A stretch of 64,000 bases of DNA from Mytilus galloprovincialis (lineage: Eukaryota > Mollusca > Bivalvia > Mytilida > Mytilidae), in contig NC_134847.1 of the NCBI RefSeq assembly GCF_965363235.1, forward strand, positions 63,148,439 to 63,212,438, given 5' to 3'. A program made the translations under genes and the position numbers. Position 1 is the first letter of the stretch. Each line of letters begins with the position of its first letter. The notes beneath the pieces are model-generated. The model ran no database searches. It was not told where the DNA came from and was given only the letters and a program-made list of their open reading frames with translations. Below, piece by piece: positions 60,101-64,000 of the stretch.

Positions 60101-63100
60101 ATTAGAGATCTGTTTTAAATCACTGATGGTATATCTAGACAACAAGAGGAGAGCTTTCCCTAGATTTTACTTTGTCTCTGATCCTATTCTATTGTCAATC
60201 CTGAGTCATCCAGCGGATATGGAATCCGTGAGACCACACCTAAGGTAAGTTTATAACCCATCCACATAATCAGAAGAGTGCTTTTTTAAGATAATAATAT
60301 CTGATACTTGTCGAGCAATCATTGTGTCAGTCAGACCTCTGGTATTATCTTATAAAGTAGAATGGACATTAAGCAACCAACAATCAAACAATATAAATAA
60401 GAATTTAATATTTAAGTTTTGGCACAGTTACTGTTCAATCATAATTGTCTTATAATGCAAATTCATGAAGGAATAAACTGATATGAAATTTCCTTTTATT
60501 GCGAAGCCTATCATAGTTTTCCACAGATTCACCTGCAAGTTACCTGTCCATTTAAACTTTTGTAAGTCCTATTGTCCCATCTAACAAATACAACAGGTAT
60601 TGTTCTCTGTTTAGTTTATTCAATGGGACCTTTAAATTTCTTACAAGAGAAATCTATCACTCACTGATTAATTTACCTGAACAAAAAATTGAACTGTCAA
60701 TGATGGAAATACATGTACAAATAAGTAATTATGAAACTGCATATGATGTTGTATTTATTCAATCAATAACACATTTTCAATTTATTTGATATAAACACTG
60801 ATTTAAAAATTAAAAGTTGATTTCTGATCAAATTTCAACATTTTACCTATTAGAATTTGCTTTTTTTTAGTCCGTTCATAAATAAAAACTTGAAATGATA
60901 ATGTTTAAATAAAGGTCTTCATAAATGTATTCTTTATAACTAAACAACCACAAAAAACATGCAAATTCTTTGAAACATAAATGCATGCAGTAGTAAAAAA
61001 AATCAGAAATAAACTTTTTATAATTAAATCAGTGATTATATTGAACAGATTGAAAATATATTATTGATAATGAATAAATACTGTATCACAGGCAGTTTAT
61101 GTGAGTTTATATACATGTATTTCAGTGAACAAAGAAGATATTTTTTTGGTCAGGCAAATTAATCAATGAGTGGTAGATTTCTCTTGGAAGAAATTTAAAG
61201 GTCCCATCAAATAAACTATACAGAGAACAATACCTGTTGTATTTGTTCAATGGGACAATAGAACTTACAAAAGTTTAAATGGACAGGTAACTTGCAGGTG
61301 AATCTATGGAAAACTGTGATAGGGTTCGCAATAATTATGTTTTGAAAATTTCACATTATTGAAAACGTCTCTATTTTCAACAGATCACTGTTCAGTTCAA
61401 TATCAGATGTCAAATTAGAGGAAGCCAACCCACCTGAGGATGAGCTACCAACTGATGAAATAGGATTTGGCAAAGGTACTGATGGACACAGGACCAGTAC
61501 AAGTTCTCGAGCTGGTGGTAAATCTATGTTGTCTCCTAGTCTTAGGAGCACCACACCGCCAAAGATAGATAAGAGACTTACAGAACATTATGTAAGTTTA
61601 TTCAGTATTTAAATCCATGAAGAAGTAAAAGAGATTAAAAGTAGAATGTTATTCTAATTTCAAAGAGAAATGAAATGAGGACGCCATATTAATATTTTGT
61701 TTTAATATGTAGTATTAAGGTTATGAAGTATTTATACAAATCAATAAAAAAATATTTCTATCATGTCTGAAATAGGTTGTGACTAATAGATATGGTTACC
61801 ATAGCAGAATAAAAGTGTAATGGAGTATAATGAGACTCAGTCTTCCTCATTTCTTGTTCTCCTTTGTAGAAAACTTTACTAATCTTTAAATGTCAGCTGT
61901 AAACTTTCTATGTCAAGTGTTAGAAATTAAATCATTTTAAAAATGTGGCATTCTTGAGCTTTTTAGGACAATATTTGTCATTGTTTGGTTTTTTGTGACT
62001 GAAAGGGTTTGTTTGGAATATTTGAGAAAAAGTATTTTATTACTAACATTATGCAATGACTAAAGTAAAAGAATGCTATTTGAATATTGTGAGAGATAGT
62101 AAAAATCTTTTGATTTTTTTAATGATGTTTATAATTAGAGCAAGGATGAAGTTTCTGCTCCAACCACCTCAGAAACCAAGAAGGTATAGAGATGTTGTAT
62201 TCAATTTTATTACTTTTTGTTATCAGTTTGTATTGATGATATATGGAACTATATGCACATGTGATAAAATGAATGTTTGTCATCAAAATGGTTTTTGCTG
62301 GTTGTACCAGAATTATACATGTGAATGTTGTATTTGAAAAAAAAATTGCATGATTTGACAAAATTGTAGTCGTGGTGATGCGCACAGATTTCAAGGTTGA
62401 AAAAAAAATCATTATTGCACAATTAAATGAATATATTTATTTTATTGTTTTCAGGGATTAAGGGTATATAAAGTGTTAAAATAACAAAATGCATGCACAT
62501 TGTTTGATTGCTGTGTAAGAAAAAAGAAAAGTTAGATGCTAGCACATTAATAAATTGGCCTAAACCTACAAAAAAGTAACCTGTTTTTTGGCATTCTTTT
62601 AACGAATTACTGAATAATTACAGATCTTTTACATCCTTCTTTAAAACGATTTACAGAGTACAATGTCTAAACGTATTAATGGAAATATGAAGACAGGAGC
62701 TTTACTTTTATATGTAACTCCACAAAATTATAACAAGGCTTCACAGTATAAGAATAAAACTTAACAAAATTTACAGGTTAGAGTAACTTCAGACCTCTAG
62801 ACTTAAAGCAACAATATTACACACACAATAGAAAAAAGATTTAAGGCACAATCAACTTTGAAGATTACATTTAATCATATATAAAATATTTTATAAAAAT
62901 AACTGCAACTTTTGCATGTAAAGAGGTCATTACCCCAATTGAATTACATTGCCAATGATGTATGATATTATGATTGACTTAAGCTTTGAAGGAAATAGAG
63001 CTTTAGGTTGTCTTCATTTTAGATGGTACAATTCATAGTTAGTTAGAACAAAAACTTGTTCAGTGCATGAGGTCAAAGGATCGATAATAGAATACATGAA

Positions 63101-64000
63101 ACAGGACATTGAAATAGATGAGATTGCAAGAATATATTTACTTTTTGTGACATGCAATATATTTTTCTGAAATATCAACCCTGTAATATTTTTCAAAGAA
63201 AAACTAATAAACTTTGTAATTAACATGTTCAGTATTACAAGTAATATTCTTAAGCTTTTATACATACTTTTTTTTGTATTCTTTGCTTAAATTTGATTCT
63301 GAATTGAGATGTTTTGAATTTGATGAATGATGGCTTTTGCTTTTTTGCTACATGAAAAAGCAACACTTAGCTGAAGGATCTGAAAATCAAATTCACAATT
63401 ATTCTGGTGCTGCATTCATAAGCAGTATGAACGAAGAATACAGTGAATGTAAAAAATGGAAAACAACACGTTTTATGATTTATTGCGTCCGAAGGGCTTT
63501 TCTGGATTTACCTCCATCAGGAATGCTCAAAGCCAAACATTTGAAATCTGAAGATGTATAAGTACCAAAAATCGTTGAAGAGCTATATGTCAAAAATACC
63601 TAAAATAAATAGCCAAATTCATCTAAAGCCAACTTTGCCTAAATTTTGTTTATTTTTATGGTCTAATTTGTACACTGTTTAATGAAAGGATTGTTTGTAT
63701 GTTGGTTGTTAAATGTCCAGAGTATGGCAAATATTTCATGCATGTTTAGAATGATTTAAAGGTTATGATGAGATTTGATCTATATTACAAAAAATAAAAG
63801 TACTATCATATAATTATACAACATCTTGAACATAGGTTTTATTTTTAGAAATATTGACATCTTTGAATGGTTAAAAAAAGATACATATGGAAAATTTGTA
63901 GAAAATAAGAATTGTTTCATTTGTATGTTTTACAATAAAAACAGCATAAAAAAGTTGTTGTTGTTACAAAAATTGAGTTTTGTAAGTTTTGTAGAAAACC
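25486..64000 (+). CDS. DNAH5/8: Axonemal dynein heavy chain, outer-arm DNAH5/DNAH8 type, 5' part (continues past window)
   Basis: Thirty-one exons with compatible phases and GT..AG borders give about 2041 residues, roughly the first 40-45 % of a usual 4,500-4,700-residue heavy chain. All but two (37896-37988 and 43868-43897, which may be cassettes) look constitutive. Alignable landmarks of the DNAH5/8 family: RHWWIAGKIQESF near the N-terminus, ITDAMNDTKDKVKYLESL, NAPPAAGAIHWSRQLLKRI, QPGLTTLAWNSMNI, RNRHWSRVMFVTH, YLEAVFTNV, and RRAFPRFYFVSDPILL. These cover the DHC_N1 tail (assembly with intermediate chains and partner heavy chains) and the start of the DHC_N2 linker. The AAA+ ring, stalk and microtubule-binding domain are not in the window. 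The product would drive ciliary and flagellar beating as an outer-arm motor. Introns are 0.1-8.3 kb and rich in transposons. Exons are listed in the next five entries. Confidence 0.92.
26437..26721 (+). repeat. Dispersed repeat, family A (copy 3, longest)
   Basis: Intron 1. TTGAGAATGGAAATGGGGAA start, CAAAGAGACAACAACCTGAC, CCACCAATGGGTCTTCAATG, TGTACTAGTTCAGTGA, and GAGTCTCCTGACTTGGACAG. It matches 20366-20462 (same strand) and 12340-12478 (opposite). Confidence 0.75.
27806..27835 (+). CDS. DNAH5/8: Candidate 30-nt cassette exon of the dynein gene
   Basis: T/C-rich tract then CTACTAG|GAAAG, ending GCAAG|GTGATT. It enters and leaves in phase 2, encoding KVAFPDEPAR between DTSDER and FMDPN without disturbing the frame. 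Not needed for alignment with family members, so at most alternatively used. Confidence 0.4.
28815..28859 (+). CDS. DNAH5/8: Candidate 45-nt cassette exon of the dynein gene
   Basis: Pyrimidine-rich CCTTTCTCTTTACACTGATA precedes the acceptor ATAG. The exon ends TTTAAG|GTTGGC (moderate donor). Phase 2 on both sides, 45 nt, no stop; it would insert KTNTRSDANSWINLR after a junction Ser. Confidence 0.35.
29369..29410 (+). CDS. DNAH5/8: Candidate 42-nt cassette exon of the dynein gene
   Basis: Acceptor GTGTTTTTAAG| and a near-ideal donor GAGAG|GTAAGA. Phase 2 on both sides, no stop; inserts GESLFLDLSYFEER. It is the best-looking of the three candidates in this intron. Confidence 0.42.
31190..31707. 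mobile_element. MITE built from AAAGTCACAGGACAA units
   Basis: Intron of the dynein gene. The left end has about five copies of GGACAAAAAGTCACA or close variants; the right end has five in inverted orientation. Outer ends are GGTAAATGGACAGAAAGT and its near-inverse ACTTTCTGTCCTACATTACC. The centre is AT-rich. About 518 bp, no coding capacity; target duplication not clear. Confidence 0.75.
32737..32930 (+). repeat. Dispersed repeat, family C (copy 2)
   Basis: Intron. AGAAGATGTGGTATGA, TCCAATGAGAAAACTC, a TTGCCTTCAACACAG-like block and AATTCAAGCAGGAAAACCAA match copies at 11270-12020 and around 52425-52880. Confidence 0.6.
33221..34531. mobile_element. hAT-type non-autonomous element (1295 bp) with 8-bp target duplication
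   Basis: The element runs 33229-34523 in the intron after exon 5. It starts CAGAGATGGGCCCGATTA and ends with a near-inverse (reverse complement CAGACTTGGGGTAATTGTA). Flanks are ATTCATAT (33221-33228) and ATTCATAC (34524-34531), 7 of 8 identical. Both ends carry arrays of (T)GATTACA/TGTAATCA words in both orientations. No transposase. Terminal bases and duplication length point to hAT. Confidence 0.85.
34810..37988 (+). CDS. DNAH5/8: Dynein heavy chain exons 6-10 (divergent charged segment)
   Basis: Exons: 34810-35007 (SKPGTSDKSRGSS..RIKQLIDVINTLSQYNK), 35465-35586 (MVTLTAGMPRLRKDDFVFED), 36602-36823 (REAAEQEEAMNAENSLERS), 37532-37665 (KYYPEDEEDDGPGVSAVILD), 37896-37988 (HFYGDSITKFFKKRRQ..). 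The middle of this segment is acidic and low in complexity with no clear counterpart in vertebrate DNAH5, probably a lineage-specific loop. Exon 37896-37988 is 93 nt, phase 0 on both sides, with a weak donor (GTATCA), and could be alternatively used. Confidence 0.8.
34950..35275 (+). repeat. 76-bp tandem repeat copying the exon 6 end and its donor
   Basis: The block ACAACAAGTAAG occurs at 35001 (true exon end and donor), 35077, 35153 and, as ACAACTAGTAAG, 35229: exact 76-bp period. Each unit includes the last 40-50 bases of the exon (ATAAAACAGCTGATTGATGT..) and the first intron bases. Copies differ by a few substitutions. Use of a downstream donor would read through the TAA directly after the true junction. 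Confidence 0.9.
35840..36290 (+). repeat. Old dispersed repeat
   Basis: Contains GTCGTCCAAAGACACATTTG and tandem-like AAGGGGCCTAAAACAAGCAT blocks near 36030 and 36195. Resembles, from memory, a repeat frequent in bivalves; within the window only the internal duplication is direct evidence. Confidence 0.4.
37030..37142 (+). repeat. Tandem duplication, about 56 bp, two copies
   Basis: TACTGTTAACATTCCATAAG and TGTTAAAATACCAATATTGA occur twice in succession, nearly identical. Intronic. Confidence 0.85.
37240..37465 (+). repeat. Dispersed repeat, family B (copy 2)
   Basis: CAAACAACAGTATACAAAAT, ACTAAAGACTGGGCAACACA, AGGTGCTCTGGATGGGTAAG and TCTACTCCACACC match family B at 16325-16560 and 50702-50930. 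Confidence 0.65.
38362..38810 (+). mobile_element. TATGCCCC..GGGGCAT element with internal repeats (copy 1)
   Basis: Begins TTTATGCCCCACCTACGATA and ends GAGTGGGGCATCCGTGTAC..ACACATTCTTGTT; the ATGCCCCA/TGGGGCAT ends are inverted. The interior holds about two and a half units of the 169-bp repeat with AAAGTTTTTGGTCAAGGTAG. Same family as 55564-56770 and 57904-58327, all within introns of this gene on the same strand. Confidence 0.75.
39348..39390 (+). repeat. Copy of the exon 11 start with its acceptor
   Basis: GATAGAGATAGATTTGATAT followed by GTACTACAATAACTTT repeats the first 36 bases of exon 39424-39560 with one difference, and is also preceded by a CAG acceptor (39345-39347). If used, the frame shifts and reaches a stop at the true exon border. 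Confidence 0.85.
39424..43897 (+). CDS. DNAH5/8: Dynein heavy chain exons 11-18 (central DHC_N1)
   Basis: Exons: 39424-39560 (DRDRFDMYYNNFAEIVQEQE), 39954-40074 (FGPVQGRPGIRTTIAEKF), 40650-40954 (NAPPAAGAIHWSRQLLKRI), 41388-41647 (VLELIHEAKWLTRLG..), 41916-42070 (AFLHQIHSATNRLKD..), 43160-43285 (PPHEFRDVMLDRVQEKV), 43456-43563 (EYIYSASKGFLSMKN..), 43868-43897 (LFSTKENHAH, 30 nt). The 40650-41647 part is the best-conserved DHC_N1 stretch. The last exon is a 30-nt microexon with a good donor (CAT|GTGAGT) and phase 0 on both sides; exon 43456-43563 has a weaker donor (GTGGGA). Confidence 0.85.
40459..40556 (+). pseudogene. Decayed copy of exon 41388-41647 in the intron two exons upstream
   Basis: ATGATTTAGAACCTGTGTTA, ACATGCAAATGTATTC, AGAATCTTACC and AATTTATTCCCCTC correspond in order to blocks of exon 41388-41647 (for example ACATGCAAGTGTATTCCAGA and AATTTATTCACTCC). 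In-frame stops and indels show that it is non-functional. Confidence 0.7.
41018..41100 (+). pseudogene. Second decayed copy of part of exon 41388-41647
   Basis: CACTTCAAAAGTTACAAGAA then TCATATAGAAG..GACATGA and TTGCAGGTGTATAATTCCAG match exon blocks CGCTTCAAAAGTTACAAGAG, TCATTTAGAAC..ACATGA and TGCAAGTGTATTCCAG. It lies in the intron directly upstream of the true exon. Confidence 0.75.
42267..42945. mobile_element. piggyBac-type non-autonomous element (671 bp) in TTAA
   Basis: The element 42271-42941 is flanked on both sides by TTAA (42267-42270, 42942-42945). Ends are CCCTTTCGCCGAT and, inverted, CCCTTTCACCGAT. TTAA targets and CCC-starting ends are diagnostic of piggyBac superfamily elements. 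Near the left end a 26-bp direct repeat occurs twice, starting GATGAGTCCCGGTTTACC and GACGAGTCCCGTTTTACC. No transposase. Confidence 0.85.
44143..44165 (+). repeat. GGCGAGACATTTC motif shared with the tandem-array ends
   Basis: GAAGGCGAGACATTTC is identical to the sequence at 7526-7541 that ends the 147-bp array element, and similar to GCGAGACATATC at 14982. A short relic of that family's end. Confidence 0.5.
44662..49227 (+). CDS. DNAH5/8: Dynein heavy chain exons 19-26 (tail, C-terminal DHC_N1 to linker approach)
   Basis: Exons: 44662-44776, 45256-45538, 45891-46003, 46380-46484, 46761-47229, 47568-47724, 48291-48617, 49096-49227. Products in order include LALMVDDTEAMKEKQRA, a Ser/Thr/Pro-rich stretch (SNPTYSPNTSPRRTSRAAS) that may be phosphorylated, FEIEVGFNIPVIAVQPTL, FSYYDFLWKDDLHGNFKEF, ELRLPRNEVEEVDQLRDKW and FRNDFDGQGPMVPGIPPSEA. 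All borders are phase-consistent. Coiled-coil-like heptads are likely in 47568-47724. Confidence 0.88.
46492..46602 (+). repeat. Two degenerate copies of the end of exon 46380-46484
   Basis: AATGTGAACACAACTTGTAC..CATAGAATATAG and GCAGAATTGAATCAAATTTT followed by GACGCAGTTCACAAATGTCAT echo the exon end GCAGAAGTAAATCAAATGTT, GACACAGCTAACACACATCG, TAGAAG|GTAG. They lie directly downstream of the exon. Confidence 0.6.
49000..49095 (+). repeat. Tandem copy of the exon 26 start with its acceptor
   Basis: 49020-49070 is a 51-bp identical copy of the first 51 bases of exon 49096-49227 (GTTGAAGGATACTGGGATGA..), including an upstream ATGTTTTAG acceptor. The unit is about 76 bp. If spliced in, it would read VEGYWDECLALPSKLKDIK and then stop. 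Confidence 0.92.
50113..50268. repeat. Short repeat with GGATCC..GGATC-type ends
   Basis: CATGGGTGGATCCAGCCATT at the left and GGCCTATGATCCGCAACTGC at the right, with C-rich CCCCCGGACTCCCCC inside. A related sequence (GGGGCGGATTCAGAGG.. with CCCCCTCCCCC) lies at 53051-53195. Family unknown. Confidence 0.45.
50702..50930 (-). repeat. Dispersed repeat, family B (copy 3, inverted)
   Basis: Reverse complement of the 16325-16560 type: CCGGAGCACCTGAGATAACC, GTTTTCTATGTTGTGT, and GAATGTCCCTTTGGTATTTA blocks. Confidence 0.65.
52425..52890. repeat. Dispersed repeat, family C (copy 3, with inverted start)
   Basis: 52425-52560 is the family start in inverse (CTTTGACAATCATGCCACAT). From about 52570 the same family continues on the plus strand (GCAAAGCCCATACCGCATAG, AATTCAAACGAGAAAACTAA, GGCTCCTGACTGGGGACAGG, GACAGTGGTATAACAGTAC). 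So two partial copies are joined head to head, or an internal inversion occurred. Confidence 0.65.
53439..53630. mobile_element. 174-bp foldback element with 9-bp target duplication (Mutator-like)
   Basis: 53448-53621 has perfect 55-bp inverted arms beginning TAGTCCAAATAATTATGACG and ending GGACTA. Flanks are CCTTCACAT at 53439-53447 and 53622-53630, a 9-bp duplication typical of MULEs. Between the arms the spacer GTCGATGTAAG occurs twice with an extra, slightly shortened copy of the right arm between, so the right arm is duplicated. Confidence 0.9.
55019..55042 (+). CDS. DNAH5/8: Candidate 24-nt microexon of the dynein gene
   Basis: Acceptor TTAAACAG| and a strong donor GCT|GTAAGTATG. Phase 0 on both sides, encoding RDEKYDIA. 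It would sit between LKALNSK and EIRNRHW, which align with family members without it, so it would be optional. Confidence 0.35.
55564..56770 (+). mobile_element. TATGCCCC..GGGGCAT element with 169/189-bp tandem array (copy 2)
   Basis: Begins TTTATGCCCCACCTACGATA, AGAGGGGCATTATG, a (GTTCGTCC)n tract, then six units marked by GTCAAGGTAG (first GTCGAGGTAG) at 55681, 55870, 56059, 56228, 56417 and 56586: spacing 189, 189, 169, 189, 169. The 20-bp difference is one extra GCTTCAGGTTAAAGTTTTTG. Ends GAGTGGGGCATCCG..ACACATTCTTGTT. Units 2-5 are almost identical, so expansion is recent. Confidence 0.88.
57524..61591 (+). CDS. DNAH5/8: Dynein heavy chain exons 27-31 (start of the linker, DHC_N2)
   Basis: Exons: 57524-57633 (EIRNRHWSRVMFVTHSS..), 58731-59091 (HKTEIEEICHGAARELELEI to AVFTNVAAAR), 59528-59620 (ELPQEAKRFTRVDKTWMKLM), 60042-60244 (CCHGGGEGSKVLH..RFYFVSDPILL), 61384-61591 (SLFSSISDVKLEE.., then Ser/Pro-rich, ends TEHY, phase 0). 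RHW..FVTH, LWQYLEAVF and FPRFYFVSD are the linker hallmarks; the linker swings to make the power stroke. The Ser/Thr-rich part of the last exon is longer than in vertebrate homologues. Confidence 0.9.
57904..58327 (+). mobile_element. TATGCCCC..GGGGCAT element (copy 3, short array)
   Basis: Same ends and internal unit as 55564-56770, with about two units and a (CCGTCTGT)-type tract. Intronic, same strand. Confidence 0.82.
60497..61333. mobile_element. 833-bp element with about 200-bp terminal inverted repeats at a TA
   Basis: Arms about 60499-60705 and 61125-61331 are inverted copies with roughly 90 % identity (for example TTCACCTGCAAGTTACCTGT and its inverse). The ends are TTGCGAAGCCTATCA and TTGCGAACCCTATCA inverted, flanked by TA on both sides. 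The centre is AT-rich. TA duplication and long TIRs suggest a Tc1/mariner-type MITE. It lies in the intron before the last identified dynein exon. Confidence 0.85.
62139..62183 (+). CDS. DNAH5/8: Candidate 45-nt exon of the dynein gene
   Basis: T-rich tract, acceptor ATAATTAG|AG, donor AAG|GTATAG. Phase 0, consistent with the preceding exon ending at 61591. Encodes SKDEVSAPTTSETKK, continuing the Ser/Thr/Lys-rich character of that exon. The next exon is outside the window or unrecognised. Confidence 0.5.
63470..63660 (+). repeat. Possible dispersed repeat end
   Basis: TTGCGTCCGAAGGGCTTTTC, GGATTTACCTCCATCAGGAA and AAATCGTTGAAGAGCTATAT resemble, from memory, a repeat common in mussel DNA. An open frame covers it but fits neither dynein nor any known family. 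Single copy here, so weak. Confidence 0.3.

Noticed and set aside
62455..62463. Strong acceptor TTGTTTTCAG followed by a possible 9-nt exon or a short terminal exon (GLRVYKVLK then stop)
   Set aside because: Acceptor is good, but nothing downstream supports an exon; T-rich AG sites are frequent by chance here.
63337..63561. 74-residue plus-strand frame
   Set aside because: Does not fit the next dynein segment and overlaps a probable dispersed repeat.

Overview
The window looks like nuclear DNA of a marine bivalve, most likely a mussel (Mytilus or a close relative). This is inferred from AT-rich sequence with intron-exon structure, the dispersed repeats and small DNA transposons, and the protein families present. 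The genus call rests on remembered resemblance to mussel repeats and was not checked by a search.

Layout. 1-7500: repeats and transposons (a hAT-type element with 8-bp target duplication, a decayed LINE on the minus strand inside a larger inverted-repeat structure, a 147-bp tandem array). 7700-8132: terminal exon of a small dimerisation/docking (D/D, RIIa-like) protein. 8133-17200: no gene seen, several dispersed repeats and a 165-bp array. 17325-18977 (minus): intronless ankyrin-repeat protein ending in a SOCS box. 19400-20320 (minus): 3' remnant of a Penelope-like retroelement with a GIY-YIG domain. 22364-23914 (minus): BTB-BACK protein with a C-terminal jacalin-like lectin domain, with a 5'UTR intron reaching back to about 25094. 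25486-end (plus): 5' half of an axonemal dynein heavy chain gene of the DNAH5/DNAH8 (outer-arm) type, reconstructed as 31 phase-compatible exons encoding about 2041 residues of the tail and start of the linker. The AAA+ motor lies beyond the window.

The BTB and dynein genes are head to head with only about 250-400 bp between their inferred 5' ends, suggesting a shared promoter region. The ankyrin/SOCS and BTB proteins are neighbours on one strand and are predicted substrate adaptors of CUL5 and CUL3 ubiquitin ligases. The D/D protein and the dynein are both of ciliary or sperm type.

The most unusual feature is inside the dynein gene. Several very short, frame-preserving exon candidates (24-45 nt, most flanked by usable splice sites) sit in its introns, and many introns carry partial copies of a neighbouring exon edge together with its splice site, in states from near-identical to barely recognisable. 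Many of the larger introns also hold a non-autonomous DNA transposon with visible termini: hAT, piggyBac-like, Harbinger-like, Mutator-like foldback and TA-flanked types.
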